64,000 bases of DNA from Mycobacterium sp. 852002-40037_SCH5390672 (lineage in GTDB: Bacteria > Actinomycetota > Actinomycetes > Mycobacteriales > Mycobacteriaceae), in the NCBI RefSeq assembly GCF_001665875.1, contig NZ_LZTA01000086.1, forward strand, positions 31,595 to 95,594. The letters are read 5' to 3'. This document shows positions 34,557-42,296 of this stretch, in pieces (the stretch's first letter is position 1; each line of letters begins with the position of its first letter). Position numbers and translations under genes: made by a program. Under the pieces are notes generated by a model. The model did no database searches and was not told the origin of the DNA. It saw only the letters and a list, made by a program, of their open reading frames with translations.

Positions 34557-34835
34557 ATGCCGGACGTCGCACACCTCGAAGTCGAACTGGACGGTCAGCG
34601 GCATCGTTTGCGCTGGCCACACGGACAGACGTTGGTCGAGACACTGCTCGGCGCGGGGATCGCCGTGCCCCACTCCTGTCGGCAGGGCCACTGCGGGTCG
34701 TGCGTGGCGAGCGTCATCACCGGGCGGGTAGACATGGCTCCGTGCGACGTCTTGGACGCCGCGGATCTCGAGGACGGCCTGATTCTCGCCTGCCAGGCGA
34801 GGGCGGCCAGCACCGAGGTTCACGTCCAATTTTGA
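34557..34835 (+). CDS. Plant-type 2Fe-2S ferredoxin
   Basis: A 92-residue ferredoxin starting at ATG 34557. The cluster ligands are in PHSCRQGHCGSCVAS (C-x4-C-x2-C) with the fourth cysteine in LACQARA. It is a candidate electron carrier for the KshA-type Rieske oxygenase or for other oxygenases in the island. A reductase is not encoded next to it. It is transcribed away from the BVMO and toward the HsaA-like gene, with a 91-bp gap. Confidence 0.85.
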   Translation: MPDVAHLEVELDGQRHRLRWPHGQTLVETLLGAGIAVPHSCRQGHCGSCVASVITGRVDMAPCDVLDAADLEDGLILACQARAASTEVHVQF

Positions 34836-34926
34836 CGAAGTGGTGTCCGCTCATCGGGATTTCCTTTGGGACTGAGCGCGACTGCGGTAGACCATTACCT
34901 AGCCCACATACGTAAGGACAAACGAT

Positions 34927-36111
34927 ATGACCGACCGGGTACTCGACCAGGTAGTGGCCATGGCCGACCAGCTGCGCGACCAAGCCGCGGAAGCCGAACG
35001 CATCGGCCGGCTCACCGACGACACCGTCAAGCTGATGAAGGGCGCCGGACTGATCCGGCTGCTGCAGACCAAGCAGTATCAGGGCTTCGAGGTCCACCCC
35101 CGCGAGTTCGCCGAGACGACGATGGCCACCGCGGCCCTGGACCCGGCGGCCGGCTGGATCGTCGGCGTCGTCGGCGTACACCCCTACCAGTTGGCCTATG
35201 CCGACCCGAAAGTCGCCGCCGAGATCTGGGCAGACGACGTCGACACCTGGATGGCTTCCCCCTACGCGCCGCAGGGCGTGGCGAAACCCGTCGATGGCGG
35301 CTACCTCTTCAACGGGCGCTGGCAGTTCAGCTCGGGCACCGACCATTGCGACTGGATAATCCTGGGCGCGATGCTGGGCGACGAGAAGGGCATCCCGTTG
35401 ATGCCGCCGCAGATGCTGCACATGATCCTGCCGCGCAAGGACTACGAGATCGTCGACGACTCGTGGAATGTGGTGGGGTTGCGCGGAACCGGCTCCAAGG
35501 ACGTCATCGTCAAGGACGCGTTCGTGCCGAGCTACCGGACCATGGACGCGACCAAGGTGATGGACGGCACCGCCCAGCGCGAGGCCGGCATGACCGAGCC
35601 GCTGTATCTGATGCCGTGGTCGACGATGTTCCCCCTGGGCATTTCCGCGGCCACCATCGGGATCGCCGAGGGCGCACTCGCCGCGCATCTGGACTATCAG
35701 CGCGAGCGCGTCGGCGCCACCGGGACCGCGATCAAGGACGACCCGTATGTCATGCACGCGATCGGTGAGGCGGCCGCCGACATCAACGCCGCCCGCCAGG
35801 AGTTGTTGGCCAACGCCGACCGCACCTACGACATGGTCGCGGCCGGCAAGGAGGTGTCGTTCGCCGACCGGGCGGCCGGCCGGCGCACCCAGGTGCGGGC
35901 GGTCTGGCGGGCGGTGTCGGCGGTCGACGAGATCTTCGCCCGCTCGGGCGGCAACGCCGCGCGAATGGACAAGCCATTGCAACGGTATTGGCGTGACGTG
36001 CACGTCGGCCAGATGCATGCCATCCACGTGCCCGGCACCATCTATCACGCATCGGCGCTGAGTTCGATCGGCATCGACCCGCCCGAAGGCCCGCTGCGGG
36101 CTTTGATCTGA
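34927..36111 (+). CDS. HsaA-like flavin-dependent monooxygenase
   Basis: A 394-residue acyl-CoA-dehydrogenase-fold hydroxylase, the same length as HsaA. Shared stretches include AAGWIVGVVGVHPYQLAYAD, SPYAPQGVAKPVDGGYLFNG, FSSGTDHCDWIILGA and VVGLRGTGSKDVIVKDAFVP. HsaA ortho-hydroxylates the phenolic steroid-ring intermediate with reduced flavin supplied by HsaB. The catalytic His is consistent with the conserved C-terminal RYWRDVHVGQMHA. It starts the HsaA-HsaC-KstD-type operon with a 16-bp gap to the dioxygenase. It is a homologue, not necessarily the orthologue, of HsaA. Confidence 0.82.
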   Translation: MTDRVLDQVVAMADQLRDQAAEAERIGRLTDDTVKLMKGAGLIRLLQTKQYQGFEVHPREFAETTMATAALDPAAGWIVGVVGVHPYQLAYADPKVAAEIWADDVDTWMASPYAPQGVAKPVDGGYLFNGRWQFSSGTDHCDWIILGAMLGDEKGIPLMPPQMLHMILPRKDYEIVDDSWNVVGLRGTGSKDVIVKDAFVPSYRTMDATKVMDGTAQREAGMTEPLYLMPWSTMFPLGISAATIGIAEGALAAHLDYQRERVGATGTAIKDDPYVMHAIGEAAADINAARQELLANADRTYDMVAAGKEVSFADRAAGRRTQVRAVWRAVSAVDEIFARSGGNAARMDKPLQRYWRDVHVGQMHAIHVPGTIYHASALSSIGIDPPEGPLRALI

Positions 36112-36127
36112 GCAGGAGAAGCCATCC

Positions 36128-37036
36128 ATGACGGACCTGAAAAGTCTTGGCTACATCACCATTTCGACCAACGACATCGATCGCTGGCGCCAGTTCGCCT
36201 TCGGCGTGCTGGGGTTCGCCGAGGGTAAGGGCCCCGACCCGTCCGCGCTTTATCTGCGGATGGACGAGCGGGCGGCACGGATGATCGTGGTTCCCGGTGA
36301 GACCGATCGGGTGCTCACCATCGGCTGGGAAGTGCGCGACCACCGGGCCTTGCAGCGCGTGCAGGCCGCCCTCGACGGCGCCGGGGTGGCGTACAAACAG
36401 CTGTCGCCCGACGAGGCCGAGGCCCGTCGCGTCGAAGAGGTGATCACCTTCGAGGATCCCGCCGGTACCACACTCGAGGTCTTCCACGGCGCCGTGCTCG
36501 ACCACAGTCCGGTCGTGACCCCGTTCGGTGCAAGATTCGTCACCGGCGACCAGGGCATGGGTCACGTGGTCGTACCGGCGACCGACCCCAATGGGCTGTT
36601 CGACTTCTACACCGAGGTCCTGGGATTCCGCGCCCGTGGCGCGTTCCGAGTGCCGCTACCGAAAGAGTTTGGCCCGGTACGGGTTCGGTTCCTGGGCATC
36701 AACGAGCGCCACCACAGCCTGGCGATCGTCCCAGCCGCGCACCAGCGCGACCCCCGCCTGGTCCACATCATGGTCGAGGTCGACACCCTCGACGCCGTCG
36801 GGCAGGCACTGGACCGGGTCAACGCAGAGGGATTCCAACTCTCGTCCACCCTGGGACGGCACACCAACGACAAGATGGTCTCATTCTACGTCCGCGCACC
36901 CGGTGACTGGGACATCGAATTCGGCACCGAAGGAATGCGGGTCGACGAAACCTATTACACCTCAGAGGAAATCACCGCCGACAGCTACTGGGGCCACCAG
37001 TGGGTCGGCGAAATGCCGGCGGCCATGCGGCTGTGA
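36128..37036 (+). CDS. Extradiol dioxygenase (HsaC-like, VOC fold)
   Basis: A 302-residue two-domain VOC protein of the type I extradiol dioxygenase family (HsaC, BphC). The Fe(II) ligands are H146 (QGMGHVV), H213 (RLVHIMVEV) and E264 (WDIEFGTEG). Second-sphere His195/His196, His245 and Tyr254 are also conserved. It opens a catechol ring next to the hydroxyl groups. The start is ATG 36128 after an AGGAG site. Its stop overlaps the GTG start of the KstD-like gene. The product would suit the HsaD-like hydrolase 5 kb upstream. Confidence 0.86.
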   Translation: MTDLKSLGYITISTNDIDRWRQFAFGVLGFAEGKGPDPSALYLRMDERAARMIVVPGETDRVLTIGWEVRDHRALQRVQAALDGAGVAYKQLSPDEAEARRVEEVITFEDPAGTTLEVFHGAVLDHSPVVTPFGARFVTGDQGMGHVVVPATDPNGLFDFYTEVLGFRARGAFRVPLPKEFGPVRVRFLGINERHHSLAIVPAAHQRDPRLVHIMVEVDTLDAVGQALDRVNAEGFQLSSTLGRHTNDKMVSFYVRAPGDWDIEFGTEGMRVDETYYTSEEITADSYWGHQWVGEMPAAMRL

Positions 37037-38499
37037 CGCCCGAATCCGACGTGACGCCGGTGGCGGCGTCGTCGATCGCCTCGTGGGATGACGAGGCCGA
37101 CGTGATCATTGCCGGCTACGGCATCGCCGGTGCTGCCGCGGCGGTGGAAGCGGCCCGCTCCGGCGCGGACGTCTTGGTCCTGGAGCGCACCGGCTCCTGG
37201 GGCGGCGCGGCGTCGATGGCCGGCGGTTTCATTTATCTCGGCGGCGGCACGCCGATCCAAAGTGCTTGCGGCTTCGCCGATTCCGTTGACAACATGGCGG
37301 CGTTCCTCAACGTCGCGATGGGGCCCGGCGCCGACGAGAACCGGATCGCCGATTACTGCGCCGGCAGCGTCGCCCACTTCGAGTGGTTGGTCGGCTGCGG
37401 TGTGCCGTTCAAGGCGGAGTTCTTCTCCGAGCCCGGGTGGGAACCGATGGGCGATCAGGGGCTGATGTACAGCGGCGGCGAAAACTCCTTCCCGTTCAAC
37501 ACCATTGCCTCCCCCGCGCCGCGCGGACACGTCCCGCAGATGCAGGACAAGAAGCAGGGCGAGGCCAGCGCCGGCTACATGCTGATGAAACCCTTGGTGG
37601 AAACCGCGACCGCGGCGGGGGCGAGGGCGCGCTACGACGTGCGGGTGCAGCGGCTGATCACCGAATCCGACGGCCGGGTTGTCGGTATCCGCGCCCGCCA
37701 GTACGGCACCGAGATGGACATCCGCGCGCGTACCGGGGTGGTGCTGGCGACGGGCAGCTTTGCGTACAACGACGCGATGGTGGCGCGCTACGCGCCGCGG
37801 ATCGCCGGACGGCCGGCGGCCTCCATCGAGCAGCACGACGGGCAGGCGATCCGGATGGCGCAGGCGCTGGGCGCCGATCTGGCGCACATGGACGCCACCG
37901 AGGTCGCGATCTTCATCGACCCCCAGCAGCTGGTGCGCGGCATCCTGGTCAACGGCCGCGGTCAGCGCTACGTCGCCGAGGACACCTACCCGGGCCGGAT
38001 CGGGCAGCTCACCCTCTACCAGCAGGACAACGTCGCATACCTGATCATCGACGGCGATGCGCAGGAGGAGGCCATGGCCTCGTGGTCACCGAAGTTCATG
38101 CTGCGCCCGGCGACCTGGGTGGCCGAGACCGTTGCCGACCTGGAACGCGAGATGGGGCTGCCGACCGGGTCGCTGCAGGCGACGGTGGCCGCCTACAACG
38201 AGGGAGCCGCGCGCGGTGAGGATCCGCTGCTGCACAAGAAGCCGGAGTGGATCAAGCCGATAGGCTCCCCCGTTGGCGCGGTCGACCTGCGGGAAAGCAC
38301 CGGCGGATTCACCCTGGGCGGTCTGGCCACCACGCTGGACGCCGAGGTGCTGCATGTCAGCGGCGCGCCCATCCCGGGACTCTTCGCCGCCGGGCGGTGC
38401 ACCGCCGGTCTGGCCGCGTGGGGCTACGCCAGCGGCGTCTCACTGGGTGACGGCAGCTTCTATGGCCGCCGCGCGGGTCGCTCGGCCGCTAAGGGCTGA
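37033..38499 (+). CDS. FAD-dependent dehydrogenase of the KstD/fumarate-reductase family
   Basis: A 488-residue flavoprotein. The FAD motif is IAGYGIAGAAAAVEAARSG near the N-terminus, followed by SWGGAASMAGGFIYLGGG. Later landmarks are RTGVVLATGSFAYND and the C-terminal FAD-binding segment GLFAAGRCTAGLAAWGYASG. Members include 3-ketosteroid Delta1-dehydrogenases and related enzymes. The start GTG 37033 overlaps the dioxygenase stop (GTGA). The HsaA-HsaC-KstD order is consistent with ring-opening of a steroid-like ketone, but the exact substrate is inferred. Confidence 0.78.
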   Translation: MTPESDVTPVAASSIASWDDEADVIIAGYGIAGAAAAVEAARSGADVLVLERTGSWGGAASMAGGFIYLGGGTPIQSACGFADSVDNMAAFLNVAMGPGADENRIADYCAGSVAHFEWLVGCGVPFKAEFFSEPGWEPMGDQGLMYSGGENSFPFNTIASPAPRGHVPQMQDKKQGEASAGYMLMKPLVETATAAGARARYDVRVQRLITESDGRVVGIRARQYGTEMDIRARTGVVLATGSFAYNDAMVARYAPRIAGRPAASIEQHDGQAIRMAQALGADLAHMDATEVAIFIDPQQLVRGILVNGRGQRYVAEDTYPGRIGQLTLYQQDNVAYLIIDGDAQEEAMASWSPKFMLRPATWVAETVADLEREMGLPTGSLQATVAAYNEGAARGEDPLLHKKPEWIKPIGSPVGAVDLRESTGGFTLGGLATTLDAEVLHVSGAPIPGLFAAGRCTAGLAAWGYASGVSLGDGSFYGRRAGRSAAKG

Positions 38500-38535
38500 C
38501 CTGCACTGATCTAGTCGATCACCGTCGCGCCTTGA

Positions 38536-38601
38536 GTGCGCTGACGGCGTTGAGTGTGTCTCCTGGGCGGGATTTTCGCCCAGGAGACACCGTCAGCGCA
38601 C
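38536..38601 (+). terminator. Long hairpin after the KstD-like gene
   Basis: GTGTCTCCTGGGCG (38556-38569) pairs perfectly with CGCCCAGGAGACAC (38577-38590) around a 7-nt loop. Flanking arms GTGCGCTGACG (38536-38546) and CGTCAGCGCAC (38591-38601) extend it, with a one-sided bulge. There is no T-tract. It lies between the KstD-like stop and the IclR gene, so it may terminate the operon or insulate the regulator. Confidence 0.5.
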
Positions 38602-38677
38602 ACTCGGCAGACTCTCGTGCCCGGTCTCGAGTTTTGCGTGACGTGTGACAGCGGCCACACGGGTGTGGTAGGAATGG

Positions 38678-38696
38678 ATATTCCTAATAGGAATAT
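38678..38696. promoter_or_regulatory. 19-bp palindromic operator upstream of the IclR gene
   Basis: ATATTCCTAATAGGAATAT has perfect 9-bp arms around one central base and is AT-rich in a GC-rich genome. It lies 31 bp before the IclR start codon. Size and position fit an IclR-family dimer-of-dimers autoregulatory site. Confidence 0.62.
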
Positions 38697-38727
38697 GCCA
38701 GCCAGATATGTTCAGCCGGGAGGGCCG

Positions 38728-39555
38728 ATGTCAGGGACCGCGGAATCAGCTACGCCCACGGCGGTCATCGACCGCATCTCCCTCGTGCTGGACGCATTCG
38801 ACGGACCCGGGCGCCTCACGCTGGCCCAGATCGTCCGGCGTACCGGACTGCCGCGCTCATCGGCGCACCGGATGCTCGAGCGCCTGGTGCAGTTGCGCTG
38901 GCTGCGTCGCAGCGGCCGTGACTACGAGCTGGGCATGCGCCTGGTCGAGTTGGGCTCGCTCGCCGTGCACCAGGATCGCCTGGTGCGGGCGGCCGGTCCC
39001 CTGCTGCGCGAATTACACCGCGCCACAGGGCTCGTCGTGCACCTCGCGGTCCTCGACGGACCCGATGTCGTCTATCTCGACAAGGTCGGCGACTCGCCGC
39101 TGGCGCCGATGCCCACGCGCGTCGGCGGCCGCCAGCCCGCGCACTGCACCGCCATCGGTAAGGCGATTCTGGCCTACCGCGATGAGGATGCCCCAGTGGA
39201 CCTGCGGGTCCGCAGAACCAAGTACTCGATCGCCACCGGCTCGCAGCTGGCCGTCGAGTTGTCCCGGGTGCGCGCCCACGGCATCGCCTTCGAACGCGAG
39301 GAATCGCTGCTCGGATTCGGTTGTGTCGCAGCGCCTATCGGTGCACCCGGTGAGGACCCCGAAGTCATAGCGGCGGTGTCGGTCTGCGGTCCGATGAACC
39401 GGATGACGTTCGACCAGCGATTGATCGCCCCGGTCCGGATGACGGCGATGGCTATTTGGCGGCACGCCGAGGACGGCCCGCAACGCGTGGCGCCGACCCT
39501 GCAGCCGCTTCGGCCACTGCGTCTCGCCCCGCGCCCCGTATTGCAGTACGCGTGA
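38728..39555 (+). CDS. IclR-family transcriptional regulator
   Basis: A 275-residue regulator. The N-terminal winged helix-turn-helix has LTLAQIVRRTGLPRSSAHRM and LERLVQLRWLRRSG. The C-terminal effector domain includes LRELHRATGLVVHLAVLDG, VVYLDKVGDS and HCTAIGKAILAY. ATG 38728 has a GGGAGGG site and gives the standard start before the HTH. It is immediately downstream of the HsaA-HsaC-KstD operon and overlaps the next SDR gene. It is a likely controller of these catabolic genes through the palindrome at 38678-38696; the ligand is unknown. Confidence 0.85.
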   Translation: MSGTAESATPTAVIDRISLVLDAFDGPGRLTLAQIVRRTGLPRSSAHRMLERLVQLRWLRRSGRDYELGMRLVELGSLAVHQDRLVRAAGPLLRELHRATGLVVHLAVLDGPDVVYLDKVGDSPLAPMPTRVGGRQPAHCTAIGKAILAYRDEDAPVDLRVRRTKYSIATGSQLAVELSRVRAHGIAFEREESLLGFGCVAAPIGAPGEDPEVIAAVSVCGPMNRMTFDQRLIAPVRMTAMAIWRHAEDGPQRVAPTLQPLRPLRLAPRPVLQYA

Positions 39556-40382
39556 ACCCGTTCTCCGGTGGGATCGCCGTCGTCACGGGCGCCGGCTCGG
39601 GCATCGGCGCGGGGTTGGCGCGGCACGCCAGTCAGCTGGGAATGACCGTAGTGCTGGCCGACATCGACACCGACGCCATCGATGCCCTGCGCGAAGAAAT
39701 CGGCGCGGCCGGGGGTTCGGCGGTCGCCGTCGGCTGCGACGTGCGCGACCCCGATGCCGTCCACGAACTCGCCGAGCACACCTACCGCGAAGTCGGCCCG
39801 GTGCGGCTGCTGGTGAACAACGCCGGCGTCGAGCAGTTCGGATATCTGTGGGACACGCCGGTGGTGAACTGGCGGCGCGTCGTCGACATCAACGTCAGCG
39901 GAGTCTTTCACGGTGTGCGGGCGTTTCTGCCCAAGATGATGGCCACCGACGCGCAGGCCTGGGTGTGGAACCTGTCCTCGGTCGGCGGCGTGCTGGCGGC
40001 TCCGCTGCAGGGGCCTTACATCATGAGCAAGCACGCCGTTCTGGCGTTGACCGAGTGCCTGTATCTCGATGTCGCATCGGCCGGGCATGCCCACCACGTC
40101 CACGTTCAAGCGGTGCTGCCGGGGGCCGTGATTTCCAACATCTTCGAGTCGGCCGGCGGCGTCGACCCCGCCGAGGGCACCGGTGTCGCCGTCGCAGAGG
40201 CGCAGCGGTCCGCAATGCTGGACATCAAGGCCACGGCCATGAATCCACTGGCGGCCGCCGCGAGGATCTTTGAACAGGCCGTCGAGGGCCGGTTCTATCT
40301 GCTCACCGAGGAATCGGTCGGTTCGGCAATGGCGGAACGCGCGAATCTGCTTGCCGCGCAACGCCCACCAGTGCCGAGGTGA
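39552..40382 (+). CDS. SDR-family oxidoreductase
   Basis: A 276-residue short-chain dehydrogenase. TGAGSGIGAGL, LADIDTD and NNAGVEQFG identify the fold; the catalytic motif is YIMSKHAVL with the preceding LSSVGG. GTG 39552 overlaps the IclR stop (GTGA), so the regulator and the dehydrogenase are co-expressed. The C-terminal tail after the core is variable. It may oxidise or reduce a hydroxyl on the island's substrate. Confidence 0.82.
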   Translation: MNPFSGGIAVVTGAGSGIGAGLARHASQLGMTVVLADIDTDAIDALREEIGAAGGSAVAVGCDVRDPDAVHELAEHTYREVGPVRLLVNNAGVEQFGYLWDTPVVNWRRVVDINVSGVFHGVRAFLPKMMATDAQAWVWNLSSVGGVLAAPLQGPYIMSKHAVLALTECLYLDVASAGHAHHVHVQAVLPGAVISNIFESAGGVDPAEGTGVAVAEAQRSAMLDIKATAMNPLAAAARIFEQAVEGRFYLLTEESVGSAMAERANLLAAQRPPVPR

Positions 40383-40435
40383 TCGTGCAGTAGCATCACT
40401 GAGTCACACCCACCAATTCAGGAAGCCCGGCAGAC

Positions 40436-40756
40436 GTGGTTGCCCGCATGCTAGTCACCGTCGCGGCCTGCCTCGCCCTGCTGGCAGCCCCGCCGGCCGC
40501 CCATGCCGACACAACCGACCAGAAATTCCTGGCAGCCCTCGAGGAGCAGGGCATCATCGACCAATCCTCGGCCGGACACGCGATCGAGTCCGCTCACTAC
40601 GTCTGCGCGAGACTCGACACCGGCGAGACGCCCATGGCGGTGATGCAAGACGTGCTGGCTAGCAGCAGTTTGCCCGAGTTCCACACCGGATTCTTCGTCG
40701 CCCAAAGCATCTACTCGTACTGCCCGCGGCACAAGGATGAAATTCCCCCGCGTTAG
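40436..40756 (+). CDS. DUF732 secreted protein
   Basis: A 106-residue exported protein. The signal peptide LVTVAACLALLAAPPAAHA is followed by the DUF732 core DQKFLAALEEQGI, then ESAHYVCARLDTG and FVAQSIYSYCP, with two conserved cysteines. DUF732 proteins are small mycobacterial secreted proteins of unknown function. GTG 40436 has an AGGAA site 11 bases upstream; ATG 40448 is possible. It is convergent with the next gene. Confidence 0.78.
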   Translation: MVARMLVTVAACLALLAAPPAAHADTTDQKFLAALEEQGIIDQSSAGHAIESAHYVCARLDTGETPMAVMQDVLASSSLPEFHTGFFVAQSIYSYCPRHKDEIPPR

Positions 40757-40774
40757 TGCACCGAAAGCTCTGAA

Positions 40775-41077
40775 TTACCTTGGTGCGCGGTCTTTCTCGT
40801 CGACCACAGACAGATTTCCCTGACGCACCGCGTCCAGGATCGACGCGCTCAGCGCCGAGCACACGATGAAGACACCCCGGCTCCCCGGTGTGTCGATCTT
40901 CTGCGCGTCGGCGCGCTCGGCACACCGGGCCGTCGCATCGGCGTTCCACTGCACACTGGTCTGATTCCAGCTGCTCTTGCTGACCAGCACCCGCGCGCCG
41001 CAACTACCGCACGCTACCGGCACCATCGGCATCTCGTCGAGCCGATTATCCTCTTGCACCGACGATTCCAGTGTCAT
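40775..41077 (-). CDS. KshA-linked small cysteine-containing protein
   Basis: A 100-residue protein whose ATG 41077 overlaps the KshA-type stop (ATGA). It contains CGSCGARVLVSKSSWNQTSV, with a C-x2-C that could be half of a zinc site, and WNADATARCAERADA. In M. tuberculosis a short hypothetical gene also adjoins kshA, from memory. I do not recognise a function; it may assist or regulate the oxygenase. Cytosolic, with no signal. Confidence 0.6.
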   Translation of the reverse strand: MTLESSVQEDNRLDEMPMVPVACGSCGARVLVSKSSWNQTSVQWNADATARCAERADAQKIDTPGSRGVFIVCSALSASILDAVRQGNLSVVDEKDRAPR

Positions 41078-42201
41078 CACGTCCGGGCGGCCATGTTGGC
41101 CTCGACCTCTTGCATCCACGCCTCGTAGGGCCGCGTGGTGTCGAGCTCGAATTCGAAGCGGTCCACCATATCTGGCTGCACGTCGGCGGAGTCGACGTAA
41201 AACTGCTGATACCAGCGGCGCAGTTGGTAGACCGGACCGTCCTCTTCGACCAGCAGCGGATTGTCGATGCGGGCCTTGTGCCGCCAGATCTCGACGTCCT
41301 GCTCGAAACCGAGCTTGACGTAGTCGCCGAGCTTGATCGCGGTCTGCATCGCCTCGTCTGTGGACATCGCCTCCGACTTCTTCACGATGATGCCGTATTG
41401 CAGCACAAAGGAATTCGCATCGATCGGATAGTGACAATTGATCAGAATCGTTTTGGCATCCCCGTGCTCGTAGTGATAGGTCAGGTCGTCGATCATGAAG
41501 GACGGCCCATAGTAGGACGCCACCGAAGTGTTGCCCAGCATCTGCGCGCCTTCGGTGCCGCCCATGTCGGGACGGCCCTCGCCGTTCATGTACTGCGTCG
41601 CGACTTGCCCCTCGAAGATGTTCTTGAAGTAGGTGGGCAACGCGCCGTGGATGTAGTAGAAGTGCGCCATATCCACGACGTTGTCGATGATTTCGCGGCA
41701 ATTGCTTTTCACGACGGTGGTGTACCAATGCCAGTCAGTCCACTGGTCGCTGGTGGCGCCCTCTATGCGCGGGATCGTCACCTCCGGCGGTGGCGGTTTG
41801 CGCTCCGGGTCGTTCCACACGAACAACATGCCGTCCTGCTCCAGCGAGGTCCAGGCTTGGGTGCGGGCCAGCTTAGGGGTGCGCCGGCTGTAAGGCACCT
41901 GCTTGCAGCGCCCGTCGCCGCCCCAGCGCCAATCGTGGAACGGGCAGGCGATCGCGTCGCCCTTGACCTCGCCCTGCGACAGGTCGCCGCCCATGTGCCG
42001 GCAATAGCTGTCCAGCACGTTGATGTTGCCGTCACCGCCGCGGAAGACGACGAGTTTCTGCCCGAAGGCGTTGATCGCGTGGGGCTTGCCATCACCGAAA
42101 TCCCTGAGCAGGCCCAGGCAGTGCCAGCCGCGGGCGAACCGCGTCGGCGCGGCCTGCGCTTCTATCAGGCGGACTTCGTCGGCCTCGGTGTGCGACGTCA
42201 T
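41077..42201 (-). CDS. KshA-type Rieske oxygenase (3-ketosteroid 9alpha-hydroxylase family)
   Basis: A 374-residue Rieske non-haem iron oxygenase. The Rieske cluster ligands are in SYCRHMGGD (C67, H69) and CPFHDWRWGG (C86, H89). The mononuclear iron site is in DNVVDMAHFYYIHG, with the later Asp in FEQDVEIWRHK. NPLLVEEDGPVYQLRRWYQQFY is characteristic of KshA, the oxygenase of 3-ketosteroid 9alpha-hydroxylase. It differs from M. tuberculosis KshA at many positions, so it is probably a paralogue. ATG 42201 is preferred to GTG 42207. It is divergent from the KstD gene and could use the ferredoxin at 34557. Confidence 0.84.
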   Translation of the reverse strand: MTSHTEADEVRLIEAQAAPTRFARGWHCLGLLRDFGDGKPHAINAFGQKLVVFRGGDGNINVLDSYCRHMGGDLSQGEVKGDAIACPFHDWRWGGDGRCKQVPYSRRTPKLARTQAWTSLEQDGMLFVWNDPERKPPPPEVTIPRIEGATSDQWTDWHWYTTVVKSNCREIIDNVVDMAHFYYIHGALPTYFKNIFEGQVATQYMNGEGRPDMGGTEGAQMLGNTSVASYYGPSFMIDDLTYHYEHGDAKTILINCHYPIDANSFVLQYGIIVKKSEAMSTDEAMQTAIKLGDYVKLGFEQDVEIWRHKARIDNPLLVEEDGPVYQLRRWYQQFYVDSADVQPDMVDRFEFELDTTRPYEAWMQEVEANMAART

Positions 42202-42296
42202 GAGCACGATTCAACTCCCCCACACCGATCCGTGGGCCAGATTGTTCCACTGATCAGGACGGCTCTTTCTGTGCCGCGCCGCCTCGGCCTACCGTT

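Noticed and set aside
42202..42296. A KstR-type operator between the KshA- and KstD-like genes
   Set aside because: I looked for the T-n2-AAC-n2-GTT-n2-A pattern and found no convincing match.
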